Positions 34,050 through 45,490 are shown, counted from the stretch's first letter. The stretch is 64,000 bases of DNA from Branchiostoma lanceolatum (GCF_035083965.1 NC_089722.1:33465958-33529957), one strand, 5' to 3'. Notes: a model not told the origin generated them from the letters alone. Numbers and translations are program-made.

Positions 34050-36601
34050 ATGACCAGGCTGGAGTGGGAACAACAACAAAACAACGACGGCGAAATAAGA
34101 GCACCGCAACCAGCAAAGGGACCAGAAGCAGCGCCCGTCGCGGCCGTGCAACATGCTGGAGGGCAGCCCCAAGTACAAGCGCCGCCACATGACAGTGGTC
34201 AGCCGGGAGTACCACGTGGTGGGGCCGGTGACCAGCAAGCGGGCATAGGGCTACCGCCAGCTCGTCAAGGCAATATAACACCGCACCAGCAGGTAATTGG
34301 TGTTGGTTACTTGGCGTTGCAATACTATGATCATATACTTGTGTTAAGCTATTGTATTACGGGTGTGTCAATTAATTATCTCCATGAAAAAAGGCTTTTT
34401 CATGGAGATACTGTTTTGCTTGCGTTTGGTGTTTGTGTGAATGTATGTGTCACCGGACGCTTAAAGTCACCATAACTGTAGAACCTGTACATGGATTGTA
34501 ATGATTTTTGGTATGTGGGTGGGTGTTAGGAGGAGGAAGGTCAAGGTCGATTTTGGGCCCCCTGGCATGTGTGACTGGAACTGCAATGGCGTATTTGTTA
34601 AAATCTTCAATGTAGAAGAACTGAAGAGTGGATCGACTGATCGCCATGTTCTTTGGTACACAGGTAGGTTAGACCAAGTTGTACACACTTAAGTGCAAAC
34701 TATGCAAATGAGACCGAATTTGCATAAGTAAGGAGGTAAATCGTTTGCATGGGTGTCGTCAGATGCTTAAAGTCAGCATAACTGTAGAACGTGTAGATGG
34801 ATTGTAATGATATTTGGTATGTGGGTATGCGCTGGGAGGAGAATGGTCAAGGTCGATTTTGGGCCCCCTGGTTTGTGTCCCTGGAACTGCAATGGCCTAT
34901 TTGTAAAAATGTTCTAAAGGGGTATAGCTGAAGAGAGGAACAACAGATTTTCATGTTATTTGGTACGCAGGTAGGTTGGACAGAGATGTACACACTGAAG
35001 TGCAAATCATGCGAAGTTAGTGTGTTTGCGTGTGTGTGCGCGTGTGTGTATGCTTGTGTCACCGTGTATGTATGTATGTGTCACCGGACGCTTAAAATCA
35101 GCATAACTGAAGAACGTGTGGATGGATTGAAATGATATGTGGTATGTGGGTAGGTGCTGGGAGGAGAAAGGTCAAGGTCGATTTTGGGCCCCCTGGTATG
35201 TGTCACTGGAACTGCAATGGCGTGTTTGTAAATATTTTGCAAGGAGAATAACTGAAGAAAGGAGCGACAGATTTTCATGTTTTTTGATATGCAGGTAGGT
35301 TGGACAGAGATGTACAAACTGAAGTGCTAATTATGCAAATTCATACTGAATTTGCATAAGTAATGAGGAATATCTACTCTATTGTGGGCTTTGAGGTCGC
35401 ACCATCTGTTGGTCTCTTATCTAGGTCAGTAGCTATTTATAGCCACTTCTCCCCTTGCCCGGCCAGTGTGGGTCATACCATTGAGCGATATAGAATGGGG
35501 GGAACTGGTTTAATAAAAAAACAAAGTTTCATGGAAATTTTGGGTCCTAAGACTCTTGTTTGATTTTGTATTCCTGACAGGCGAGTCAGGGCCGGGTAGT
35601 TGACCCGGTTGTAAAGCGAGGAATGGATATTATAAGTAATGTTTTGTTTTCTCCTGCAAAAGGTGCAGGTTTGATATAGTGAACGTGTAGTATATTTGCA
35701 CATGGGAATGGCCCGTGGTTGCGGACATGGCATGTAGTAATGGTTCCAGACATGATTTTTTAATCACGCAATGGCAGGAGTACGCCTGTGAAGATGGGAA
35801 TGGCCCATTAATATGCAAATATGCATGTGAACGCCGATCTGAACACGTGCGATACACGTACTGTAACAATGGATTTACCTTGCCGGTAGCAACCGTTATT
35901 ACCGTTCTGGTGAAGAGGAGGGTGAATGGCACTCCTCTACAATTGTGTTTAATGTAATATTACAGGCCTTACGTGACAGGCTAGGATAACAACACTTGAG
36001 GCAACGGTCCAGCGTTTAGCTGGGAATGGATCGACGGAAGCACTTGGGCAGGAGTTGTTGGAGTACGCAACACGACCAGCGGCTTCATTTGACCCAAGGA
36101 AAGCCATAGCCATCACAGAAACGCTGGTGGATACGGCGAAGGAAGAGGGTCATGGAAATGCAAAAGAATTTAAGCTTATTCTCTCACAAATGAGGCGACA
36201 CATTAGCAAACACAATTTCCAGGAATTAATTGTACGCCAGTTCGGCACAGGTCCTCAGACCAAAGAATCATAGTAATGTTGATGGCAACGCAAAAGGAAT
36301 TGTAGGCCAGAATGTTATGTATGATCCAAGTATGTACTACCCCTCCCACCCCTGGAGCCAAGGCCAGGGTGATTATGTGGCATACTCGGCGTTCGTACAG
36401 CCGACATATCCACAGCTGACATTTCCACAGTCGGCATTTCCACTGCAGTCGACGTTCCCACAGTCCACGTTCCAACAGTCAGCATTTCCACAGCCGGCGT
36501 TTCAGCAGTCGCTGTTCCCACCGTTTAATGGCAATAACCTTAACCGTGGTTCCAGAGTCGTAGAATACCCCGCCCTGATGATAAATGATTTAGATGTTTA
36601 A
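34050..36601 (+). CDS. Candidate three-exon gene, 269 aa, Q/P-rich with a Phe-Pro-Gln repeat tail
   Basis: Inferred model: exon 1 34050-34292, exon 2 35980-36250, exon 3 36306-36601. The ATG is the first after an in-frame TGA. CAG|GTAATT pairs with GACAG|G in phase 0; CAG|GTCCTC pairs with TTGTAG|G in phase 1 across a 55-nt intron. All three frames join without a stop. Exon 1 is Gln/Pro/Gly/Ala-rich and disordered; exon 2 looks helical (starts ARITTLEATVQRLAG); exon 3 repeats FPQSxF/FQQS-like units about eight times. A CCAAT-type ATTGG lies upstream near 33522. No family is recognised; it could be host, transposon accessory or gag-like. A second GC3-rich frame overlaps exon 1 (34150-34246), so the exon 1 frame is uncertain. 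Confidence 0.4.
34377..34410. repeat. Perfect 15-bp hairpin, probable transposon terminus
   Basis: TATCTCCATGAAAAA and TTTTTCATGGAGATA flank a 4-nt loop. It is preceded by AATTA, giving a TTATCTCC start similar to the TTATCTTCGCC end of Helitron-like element 1. It marks the left edge of the tandem module array that follows. Confidence 0.6.
34440..35424 (+). repeat. Three tandem Helitron-like modules, ending in CTAG
   Basis: Three diverged copies of about 300 bp start near 34440, 34745 and 35070, each reading TCACCGGACGCTTAAA or close, then GGATTGTAATGAT, GGTCAAGGTCGATTTTGGGC, CTGGAACTGCAATGGC and TAGGTTGGAC. The last ends at CTAG (35421-35424) after a small ACCA...TGGT stem, the same type of end as the unit 3 insertions. 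In the gene model below they form the body of intron 1. Confidence 0.65.
35425..35979. other. Gene-free stretch, end of intron 1 of the candidate gene
   Basis: Single-copy-looking sequence; the GGGAATGGCCC word occurs twice (35702 and 35796). No ORF with family features is seen. Confidence 0.4.
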
Positions 36602-36925
36602 ATGATGGCCACCATGCAAGGGATTGTAGAGTCAACCTTGGCAGAAAGTAGAATACTATATGCAGTCGAAGAGAAATGACGAGAAATGTCGTAATGCTGA
36701 CTACGAAAAGGAAGAGAATGGAACGGAATAACGAATATGGACAATTTGTGTATGAGGTGTTTGTATGTTCTGCACATATATAAACTAAATGGAAAAAAGA
36801 CAGTAGTAATGTTGAATAGAATATATATGACGGATCTATATAGATCGGAATTATTCGCATTGATAGTACAAAAGTTACCTTAACACTGTTGTTTGTACTA
36901 TGGTGTATGTACTACTTATGTGAAT

Positions 36926-36931
36926 AATAAA
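36926..36931 (+). terminator. Poly(A) signal AATAAA downstream of the candidate gene
   Basis: AATAAA lies 325 bp after the stop at 36601 and is followed by a GT-rich stretch. It is a plausible polyadenylation site for the candidate gene, but single hexamers are common in AT-rich DNA. Confidence 0.35.
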
Positions 36932-36934
36932 GTG

Positions 36935-37440
36935 TTGCAGTGAAGTCTATGAATAGTGAAGTGTTTTTGACTCCCCTTCGGTAGGCAATGGAGGTTGTAA
37001 TGCCCCACCTTTTCTATAATTTGTGGGTAGTTAAAAGAAGAATAGTCTTTTCCTTGTCTGTAAGCAGAGAAATTCGGGTAGATTTTAGTGGTCTAAATAG
37101 ACAACTCATTTCGTGCATTATCTTTGAAATCTTTTGAAATCTTTATTAGAGATACCACGGTCGCGGACTCTAAATGGTAGAGTCCGAATTAAAATGGTAT
37201 TGACATTTCTAAAAACATGGGATACTGGTATAAACACATTGCTTATAAGCGAGTATCAAAGACTTCTCAACCATAAAAAACTTGGGATTGAACACAGGGC
37301 TAGAGTTAACTTTTCTACTTACAGAACATATATCTCTCTCAATATATATATAGTCGTCTAAACGTATAAATGTCTGAGTTACCCTTTAGATATTAGTAAG
37401 AGTCGTTGCTGTGGGAAGTGATCAGTCATGTTTGTTTAAA
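36935..37440. other. Gene-free stretch with a short hairpin
   Basis: The only structure seen is a perfect stem, CGGACTCTA/TAGAGTCCG with a 5-nt loop, at 37164-37186. The part next to 37440 probably includes the 3' tail of LINE C. Confidence 0.4.
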
Positions 37441-38945
37441 AGTTCAGTCATGTAGGGGATGGCAGAGTTTTTGTAACGTTTCGTTCGGCAGGTAGGTGTG
37501 TCCAGTTTGTCTGAATTCCGCGTCCGTCGGCCGGATATCTGGCTTCTTAGCGGTGGGAGCCAGTCTCTGAACTCTGAGGTTAACAGTTTTTTTTGCAAAA
37601 GAGAGACAAAGGTTCACTCGTCGTTCAGACAAGGATGGGAGGTTTAGAGTGGTCAGTGCCGAGGTGTAGTTTATGTACTTTGTGCCAAGAATGATCCTGC
37701 ACGCTCTTCTCTGAAGTCGTTCGAGTCTTGTGGACTGGGTGCTAGTTAGGGAGGAGTGCCACACAGGCGCTGCGTATTCCACAGAGGGTCGGATGTACGT
37801 GGTGTAGACAGATGCGAGATCTTCCGTTGAGACTCCAAACCTCTTAAGTCGGCGCAGCAGCAAAAGTTTCTTGTTCCCGGTAGATATTATACAGTCTACT
37901 TGAATGTCCCATTTTAGGTCATTCTGGATGGTCAGCCCGAGTACTTTAACATGAACCACTGTTTCTAGGGTCTGTCCATCGATGAGGAGAGGTTCAGGGT
38001 AGGTGGGGTTCTAGTGAAGCAGACATGTAGTGCTTTGCACTTACGACAGTTCATTAACATTTTGTGTTCTTTGACCCAGGAATCGAGGCTGTTAAGAGAG
38101 ATCTGCAATGTGCATTGTTGGTAGATAGATCTCACCTGGGTGAGGTTCATATCATCTACATACTTCCACCTGTTTGCAACGTCACGTAACGCGCTATCAA
38201 TCAGTGAAAGGAAGATGATAGGTCCCAGGATAGTTCCCTGTGCCACTCCACAAGAGAGATGTTGCCAGTCAGACACGTTACCCTGATAGCGCACTCTTTG
38301 CCGTCTGTTGGATATGAAATTACAGATCCAGGGAAGAAGGGATGGACGTACCCCTAAATCAATCAGACACTGGATTGCGGTGGTGTGATCGACCCGATCG
38401 AATGCTTTGGATGGATCAGTTATTATCAATGTACAGATGGTGTTTGGAACTGATAATGAGCTGTATAGGAAGTCGAGTAGACTGGCGAGGGCGTGTGTGG
38501 TCGATCTGCTCCTTCTGCATCCAAATTGTCTGGGGTCGAGGTTGTTGGTTATGCCGTTCATTATCCAGTCTGCGGCGAAGCGTTCACAATGTTTAGCAAG
38601 CTGGGCTGTCAGGGAGATCGGTCTGAGTTCATTAATGTCTGGTGGTGAGGACTTGGGAAGTGGTATAACATTAGCTTCCTTCCACTGGCGTGGGACAACA
38701 CCTTCACTAAATGACGCGTTCATCAAGTCGCAGATGGGCCCGCTTAACTCACATGCAAATTCCTTTAGAATCCGCGCCGGGACGCCGTCCGGTCCAGGGC
38801 TCTTGTTGCAGTTAGTCGATTTGAGTCTGTTGTACACGTCCCAAACGTTGATTGTCGGTACTGGGTGTGCAGGTAGAAAGGCTGGTAGTGAGCACATGTC
38901 CAGAGGCGGGAGGGACTGTGACACGCTGGCGAGCTTCACGTTTAT
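37380..38945 (-). mobile_element. CR1-like LINE C, 5'-truncated fragment
   Basis: This third LINE is again on the - strand. Homology begins abruptly at about 38945 just upstream of the reverse transcriptase, so endonuclease and ORF1 are absent. Its protein is related to LINEs A and B but distinct. The 3' end is not sharply visible: there is no poly(A), and a short TA-rich run at 37340-37352 may be the tail. No target duplication was found. Confidence 0.85.
37444..38945 (-). pseudogene. LINE C ORF2, reverse transcriptase with one frameshift
   Basis: Reverse transcriptase blocks in order: SPGPDGVPAR, LRPISLTA, TDPSKAFDRVDH, GVAQGTILGP and catalytic YVDD at about 38150-38161. The D of TDPSKAFD is kept, but the aromatic residue before SKAFD is replaced by Pro. 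A frameshift at about 38000 moves the reading into a second frame. The thumb region continues there with YIRPSVEYAAPVWH and RLQRRACRIILG and ends at 37444. It is a dead copy. Confidence 0.88.
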
Positions 38946-38965
38946 GGTTTTCTATTCCGGTCAAA

Positions 38966-39225
38966 ACTCAAATACGTCGTATTTCAGCTCAACACGACGT
39001 ATGTCAGCAAACTACGTCGTAGTTCGCCCACACCACAACGTGGTAGACAAGCACGGCGTACTGTACACTCAAATACGTCGTATTTATCTGAAATACGGTC
39101 TAACTATACTACGTCGTGGTGACACAAAGGTACATTGTAGTCAGTCTCCCCCAACTACGACGTACTTTGGGGCGGAGTGCGACATGTCTGAAATACGACG
39201 TAGCAATACGCACTTCAACGTGTTT
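38966..39225. repeat. ~20-bp-periodic array of TACG(T/A)CGTA quasi-palindromes
   Basis: Seven exact ACGTCGT or ACGACGT heptamers start at 38974, 38994, 39014, 39075, 39111, 39157 and 39195, with degenerate versions near 39038, 39053, 39091 and 39132. Spacing is close to 20 bp or its multiples. Some have extended perfect arms, AAATACG-T-CGTATTT and AACTACG-T-CGTAGTT, whose outer bases differ but stay complementary. The array abuts the truncated end of LINE C. No known element or site is recognised. Confidence 0.7.
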
Positions 39226-39940
39226 AACCCAAGTCCGGTATGGTAAGGAGACACCTTGGGGGCGTCTTCAAGAGCAAATGATTTGAGCCCGATGATGATG
39301 GCAGCAGATAATTACCTGCAATAGTATACAACTAGAATTATAAAACTATCCTTATCACTTCTTTATTTTGCCGTACATGTATTCAAAAGAAACTCAATTT
39401 ATGTGAGAGTCAAAAAATCTGCTGCCATCTTTTTCTGCTTTGTTGCTACATTGTTGGTCTGCAGGCAACTATCTGCTATCATATATAATGGGGAAGGGGT
39501 ATAAGTCGGGAAGGGGCACAAGAAGATACCTGACTGCGACCTGCAATTACATGGATGGGTGATTGTAAGTGAAAGGAATTTTATGTGAAGTAGTTGTCTA
39601 CTCGAGTCGAATACAGTCCGTGTGCCGGGGGCGTGGCATGTATCGGTCAACCCTGGTCCCAGCATGTGAATCGAGTTTTCATCTGTTTGTTAATCAGTGC
39701 CCTGACTGATATACATTTCTTTAAAAGGCGGATTAACTGTACATGTAGATGCGTGTTACCAACGAGGTTGCGGTCAGTTAAGAAGTATCACTTCATACAG
39801 GTCTCCTTCAACTGAAAGTTACACTTTATTAACATCTGGACTGTACTGCCGGAGGTTGTGGACTACAATTATGTTAATTCTGGTAATCAATTCAGTATTT
39901 AATGACAGGTTGTCATGAGCAATTGATTCGCATGCTGGGA
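39226..39940. other. Gene-free stretch
   Basis: Mostly AT-rich sequence between the palindrome array and the 45-bp minisatellite. No ORF with recognisable features, repeat or RNA is seen. Confidence 0.4.
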
Positions 39941-40119
39941 GTGGCGTGTTTTCGCCCTCCTAATTGTAATGCTGTGCAGCTATAAGTGGCGTGTTTTCGC
40001 CCTACTGCTTTCAATGCAGTGCAGCTATGAGTGGCGTGTTTTCGCCATCCTGGTTTTAATGCAGTGCAGCTATGAGCGGCGTGTTTTCGCCCTCCTAATT
40101 GTAATGCTGTGCAGCTATA
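39941..40119 (+). repeat. 45-bp minisatellite, left part (4 copies)
   Basis: Copies start at 39941, 39986, 40031 and 40076, exactly 45 bp apart, each with G(T/C)GGCGTGTTTTCGCC and TGCAGTGCAGCTAT. As 45 is 15 codons, frames stay open and give a 15-residue repeat (SCTALQLGGRKHA-like) on the - strand, probably without meaning. A MITE splits the array after 40119. Confidence 0.95.
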
Positions 40120-40997
40120 GGGCGTATTCACGTGACGTCATCACCCCTGCCCTCCGTGGGCGGCCATGTTGGTGCTCACCCTGCAGCGAAGTTTCTCGGT
40201 GTCCAACGCTCTCTAAATTTCCAAGGAATGCGAAGACGTCTGATCGCTGTTTTATTATATGCAAAGAGTCTCCAGCCTCACATCCTTTTCGCTACAAAAA
40301 TCCAATTTCACCTACTAGAAATGACCCATTATCGACAAGCGAGGTTCCCCAGCAGCCTACAAACATGGCCGCTAAACTGTTTACAGAGTACGCATAAAAT
40401 CAGTTCACAGCATACAAGTGTTCCAAGGCCTGCATCCACGTAGTACAGTGTCTTGAGTGTCGTGAGAAATTTTGCTGACAGGGAGTACGTTATGATCGGG
40501 AAAGTTCGACGATGAAAGACCCCCAGTTTATGAATGAGCGTATCTCAAGCAACGACTACACGGTGCCGCGACTGTGTTACACAACGGGCCTGTAACTTGC
40601 TTTTCGACCAGATACAAAAGGTTTCCATACACACAGGTTGATTCTCAAACTTCAACTATTTAGATCCGTTGTTCGTATGTCAGAAATCCACTTTTGTTTC
40701 AGTCGTTAGTCCCTTCGCGATCGTATGTTCCCGCACGTACACGTCCTACACGAGAAACGCAAAACCAATCTTACTGTTACCCGACCGGTGTGTGCTTTAT
40801 CAGTCCCAATCCAACATCCGACCACGAGGCAAAACACCATGATTATGAGACAAAACGTTTTGAAGGGAAATTGTGAATGGCGTAGAAAACATCTGCCATT
40901 TATACAGAGAGTTCCATAGGGCTCCACTATCAAGTGAGCACCAACATGGCAGCCAGTGCTCGTTGCTAGGGGGAGGGTCACGTGACTGAATACGCCC
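40120..40997. mobile_element. 878-bp MITE with GGGCGTATTCA inverted ends
   Basis: It is inserted in a minisatellite copy whose intact siblings give the empty site CAGCTATAAGTGG. TATA flanks both sides, so the target duplication is TATA, or TA/AT with a longer terminal repeat. The ends share GGGCGTATTCA, CACGTGAC and an inner GCCATGTTGGTGCTCAC block. The ends resemble ISL2EU/PIF-Harbinger-type MITEs as I remember them, which is tentative. No transposase is encoded. Confidence 0.8.
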
Positions 40998-41002
40998 TAT
41001 AA

Positions 41003-41220
41003 GTGGCGTGTTCTCGCCCTACTGGTTCAATGCAGTGCAGTTATGAGTGGCGTGTTTTCGCCCTCCTGGTCTTAATGCAGTGCAGCTATGAGCGGCGTGT
41101 TTTCGCCCTCCTAATTGTAATGCTGTGCAGCTATAAGTGGCGTGTTTTCGCCCTACTAGTTTTCATGACGCAGCCATGAGCGGCGTGTTATCGCCCTCCT
41201 ACTTTTACTGCGCCATGCTA
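41003..41220 (+). repeat. 45-bp minisatellite, right part (5 copies)
   Basis: The array resumes after the MITE with copies at 41003, 41047, 41092, 41137 and 41179. The last is shortened and diverged, marking the array edge. Confidence 0.93.
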
Positions 41221-41703
41221 GCCTTAATTTCTGGGCGCTAATGACACAACGTGTCTGTTTATGAGTATTGTTACTGTTGTACTTAGTAAGAGCATACACC
41301 TTTCCAGTCTTTTGACCTCTTCCTTTATACAGTGCTCAGGTGTACTAGCGTACCTACGGCCCGTCCTGTTGATTTTTACCGTAATGCTATGTCCTGTTTG
41401 ACATACAAAATTTCCAGTATCCAGGAACTGCTCTCTTTTGTTAAATGTTCTCAATTTTCTTTGTCCTAAGATTTGCTATCTAAGAGGGCTCCTCATGTTT
41501 GCCCTGGTTATTAAGCCCAGCACCCACGTGCCGTTTTCTATCCAGTAATAGCCAAAACTTTCTGTGCAATCGACGTAAATATCTATGCCGCCCGATACGC
41601 CGGGCAAACTTGTAATTCATTATGCTTCCCACTTTAGACGTTCAAATGGTGTTCAATGTAAAGCGTTAAGTTATTGCCACCCTAAAGCTACTCAAGCTGT
41701 ATT
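41221..41703. other. Gene-free stretch
   Basis: Nothing recognisable between the minisatellite and the TA repeat. Confidence 0.4.
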
Positions 41704-41723
41704 TGAATATATAGATACGTATA

Positions 41724-41811
<88 letters not shown>
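41704..41811. repeat. (TA)n microsatellite
   Basis: Nearly pure TA dinucleotides, with a few imperfect steps at the left end. It gives a meaningless Ile-Tyr reading frame. Confidence 0.97.
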
Positions 41812-41815
<4 letters not shown>

Positions 41816-42382
41816 ATTTCCTTTTAGTCCCGAGCATTAAGTTACTTACTCATTTCTCCTACGGCTTTAGTTATTTCATTAAACTATGTCTCCTTTGATC
41901 ATGACTTCCAACTGGTTCATATTCGATAGTATATTGTTACTTATTAATCCTTTGAGTTGTGCTCCTGTTAATGGCCTACTCGGTGTGAATAATACTCATT
42001 GTATGTCTGAAGACCTTTAGCTACTTAAGATCCCTTGTATTACATATGTAAACTGTAACGCTATATTTCGCAACTGATGAATTTGTTTGTTTGAAGGTCA
42101 GTTTCTATCCTTATATCCTATGCGAATCAGATTTAACTCTTTCTTTACACGTTGCATTTAATATTTTGACACCATTTCTCTTATAAGGATTCTGTCATGT
42201 TTTTATCCCTGTGTCCTTACGCATGCCGTTTTCAATACATGACTCTGCTTTTCCTATCATGTGTCTACTTAGCGTTGGTGGTTCTGATTAACATGTAGTA
42301 ATTTGATAATAGTTTTGCATATGTCCATTATTGGCCAATGTCACGAGCACGTATAAGATCGATGCGTACCACTCAGTTGATG

Positions 42383-42404
42383 GGTAAATCCCATGGGATT
42401 TACC
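42383..42404. repeat. 22-bp perfect palindrome
   Basis: The half-site GGTAAATCCCA is followed directly by its exact complement, with no loop. It is isolated in AT-rich gene-free DNA (41812-43000). It may be a dimer binding site or a remnant of an inverted transposon junction. Confidence 0.8.
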
Positions 42405-44440
42405 ATAAGTGAACGTGGAGTTGTGAGCACAGTTTGCTTTCATCGACACATGTCATGTGCCAAGTTCAAGTTCAAGTACTTATCCATTATGTAATTAAAT
42501 GTTTGTTTTCCCGCCAAACAACATACCTTCTCCGCATGTTTTGTCTCAAATTATTAAGCCGAGATACCGGTGAAGAGTAAAATTATTTTTGGCAGCGCGC
42601 AGCCAAAATATCCTGTTTATCTCAGCCGACACAAATATCCTAATATGGCAACATTTCAGTAACCCATGGATGTGCATTGGTTTTGATTGCAGAAATTAAT
42701 TTTGTATATTTATTTGTGTACGTGGATAAGATCACGTATAACGAGAAAGTTCTAGCAGACAAATGAATACCCACATGTCCAATACAAAGGACGTGTCTAG
42801 CCTTTGGATTGGAAATGCTTTCAGGTGTAGAGTCCAACAACACAACGCAAAAAGCATAAAACAGGCATATGACATCTTTCATTTTTTACCGAATATCATA
42901 TGAATATTAATCCCTGACAAGTTCTGACAACCAATAGTTGCATGTCACGTATGAAAATCTTGTACGACAAATTTTGAGAGTAATTCATTAGCTTTTTTCA
43001 GGAGTTGTGAGATCATAAGGATAGGAGGATGAAGGAAGGATGGAGCAACCAAATCGGGCTACGTATCAGGAGGAAAAGTTACATGGAGGCTGTTAAAACA
43101 GTTGGCCTGGACAACATGGTATTCCATTCCCCTTCTTTCTGTCTTTGTTTATTTGATCACGATGAATGGAGGGGGATACAAAACAGCTCTAGCAGCCTAC
43201 CCCCCACCAAAGTTTTTGCTTGTAAAGTTTCAGTTTCTATTATAACAAGCCCATGTAGTCAATATACTCTTACTAAATTGACATTGGAATGTCCAAGTAT
43301 GTTGACCAGGCCAACTGGAGCTGGGGAAGATGGATGGCTGGTGGGTTGGTTTAACCAATTAGATTGCACATTATATGAGAGGACATGATATTTCAATCAT
43401 CTAAATGAAACAGATAGACATCCATACACGTTTACATGTTGATTATGGTTGTCATGGAAGGGGGTGATCGAGCCTGTTAAAAGGTATCAATGTGTTACTA
43501 ATCTATTTACATTGTGTGTTTTTTTAGCTCTGCATGACAACAAAGACAAGAGTTGAACTTTGATGGCAGTAACAGCAGCTTTAAATGCTGTGTATCACCT
43601 AACCAAGATTCATGGGGATCAATCTAGTCAGGCTTGAAATTCAGTCTATAGTTCCAGAAGATCTGTGACCACAATGGCCATGTAAATGATTTGCTACTTG
43701 TATAAATATCAACTTCAATGTACAATAATTATGTAAATGTATCTTCCATAACATTGCTTTATCAACTATTTTATTCTCTCTTATCATGTTCATAGAATAA
43801 AAGAAATAAAAACACAATGTGATTGTCTGTTTCTTTTCCAACGTAGGTGATTTAAACAGTCGCTAACCTGAAGACATATGAGCTGCTTGCAACTGAGTCA
43901 TTCAATTTTTCAAATCAGATGTAATAACATTCAAAAGATTATCGTGTTCAGGCCGTTCTTATTTCAAACAAAAAAACAACTTATTTCAAACATAAAGGTT
44001 TGATATTTCTATTTCCAGTTGTATCTTATCAATATAAAGGAGTGTAACATATATTTCACTCTTGTGAAAAAGGCTTCTTTAAAGATGTTCAGATCTTTGC
44101 AACAAGCCCTGGCTAAAGATATAGCTAAAATACTGGTAGATCAACAGACATAACTATCCCTTTACTTCACACATATACCTTTAGACAAATACATTACAAA
44201 CAGATACTGTGATTAGATTGTCAAATTAAACTGGTTGCTATATCTGCTACTTCCAAATTTAAAACAGGGAAGTAGGGAAAGGCAACTTGAAAGCTAATTC
44301 CCCAGGGAACACTGATGTTGAAACTACGCATGCGCGGACGAATTCCAGAAATACCTGTACAATTCTGGGAGTTCTTGCAAATCGGGCGTATAATATACTG
44401 TTAGGCTCTCCCCTCAGGCGTCGCTAAAAAGAGGTTGGTC
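42405..44440. other. No gene recognised; possible 3'-UTR-like end near 43800
   Basis: AT-rich DNA with short ORFs only. Two AATAAA hexamers (43797 and 43805) close a stretch that looks like a 3' UTR, and acceptor-like tracts occur at 43001 and near 43527. The frames that would be joined are not consistent, so no gene is called. Confidence 0.3.
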
Positions 44441-44443
44441 TAA

Positions 44444-44501
44444 TCGTTAACAATTACTGTTACATGTATATACCTATAAATATAACAGTAATTGTTAACG
44501 A
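44444..44501. repeat. Perfect 19-bp hairpin
   Basis: TCGTTAACAATTACTGTTA and its exact complement flank a 20-nt loop. Size and loop would suit a MITE remnant or a small RNA precursor. There is no evidence for transcription. Confidence 0.8.
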
Positions 44502-45159
44502 AAAAAGGATACCAGCTTGAGGGATTTGGGCAATTTTGAGGGAATGTATGGTTTCAGAATATGACACTGTCAGAAAGCATCACCGAAGCAGTCTCTCAGC
44601 TGCATCCAAGGCATTCCACAGACAAGACAGTGACATGGTAGGGCAATCTGCCCTGTTTGAAGCTTACTTGACAACTCACCCAGAAGACAGTTCGGGAGGG
44701 GCAAAAAGGTCAAAGTGTGTTGGTCAAGTGCTGGCTTCTACCAGCACCAAAGAGGTGGGAAGCCGTGCCAACTTCACAATGAAAAATGCTCGAGCATTTT
44801 TTTTGCACCAGGAACATATAAAAGGATTTATCGAAACCCGGAACAGCTCAAGCATTTTGATGTTCACTTGAAAAGCATGTCAGAGGCATTGGCAGTTTTA
44901 TACTGCAAGAAGTGTGGCCCATTTGAGGCAGCCTATTTAGCCGCTAGAGGGGACTTCTTCTCAAGCACAAGAGCTATCTAACATCCAAAAAAATAGTGAA
45001 CATAGCATGTCCAGAACACGATATATCAAAATCGGAGGTTCCGCTGCACTACCTATGGAAGCCCCTAGAGGGCCCAAAATCCAATAATTTCCATTTTTTG
45101 TCACACCCTACCAACACACTATATACAAAAACAGTCATTCATGAGTTATTGTGTTGCCC
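44502..45159. other. Unrecognised ORFs, no gene called
   Basis: Two overlapping frames (44536-44871 and 44715-44981) have mixed, protein-like composition and may mark a decayed coding fragment, possibly of a transposase. I see no motif that supports a name. Confidence 0.2.

Positions 45160-45231
<72 letters not shown>
45160..45231. repeat. (CA)n microsatellite
   Basis: About 35 CA dinucleotides with two or three single-base interruptions. Confidence 0.97.
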
Positions 45232-45233
<2 letters not shown>

Positions 45234-45490
45234 CTACTGAAAATACAATCTCGGTGACATTTCATGTAGGTAGTTAACATGCATGCATGAATGGTCGGGT
45301 ATTTACATCTATTCTGCAGCGATAGTCTAGCCTCACATATGTCAGAAAGGTCATCGTAACATCGAACTATAGACTAAAAGAGGTCAATAAGATCGCTGAA
45401 CTATGTTTGTAACCATTTCGAATAAACGGCAAGATTTGGACTAATTTATTCTTGACCTTTCCTGGATGCAGTGAAAGATAACCGATAGTA

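Noticed and set aside
38407..39246. 279-codon + strand ORF
   Set aside because: It is antisense to the LINE C reverse transcriptase and extends into the palindrome array.
39913..40131. 15-residue repeat protein on the - strand
   Set aside because: It is explained by the 45-bp minisatellite period; there is no start context or flanking gene.
41585..41827. ORF with poly(Ile-Tyr)
   Set aside because: A translation of the TA microsatellite.
43029..43860. Possible last exons of a host gene with AATAAA signals
   Set aside because: Frames after the acceptor-like sites hit stops and do not join consistently.
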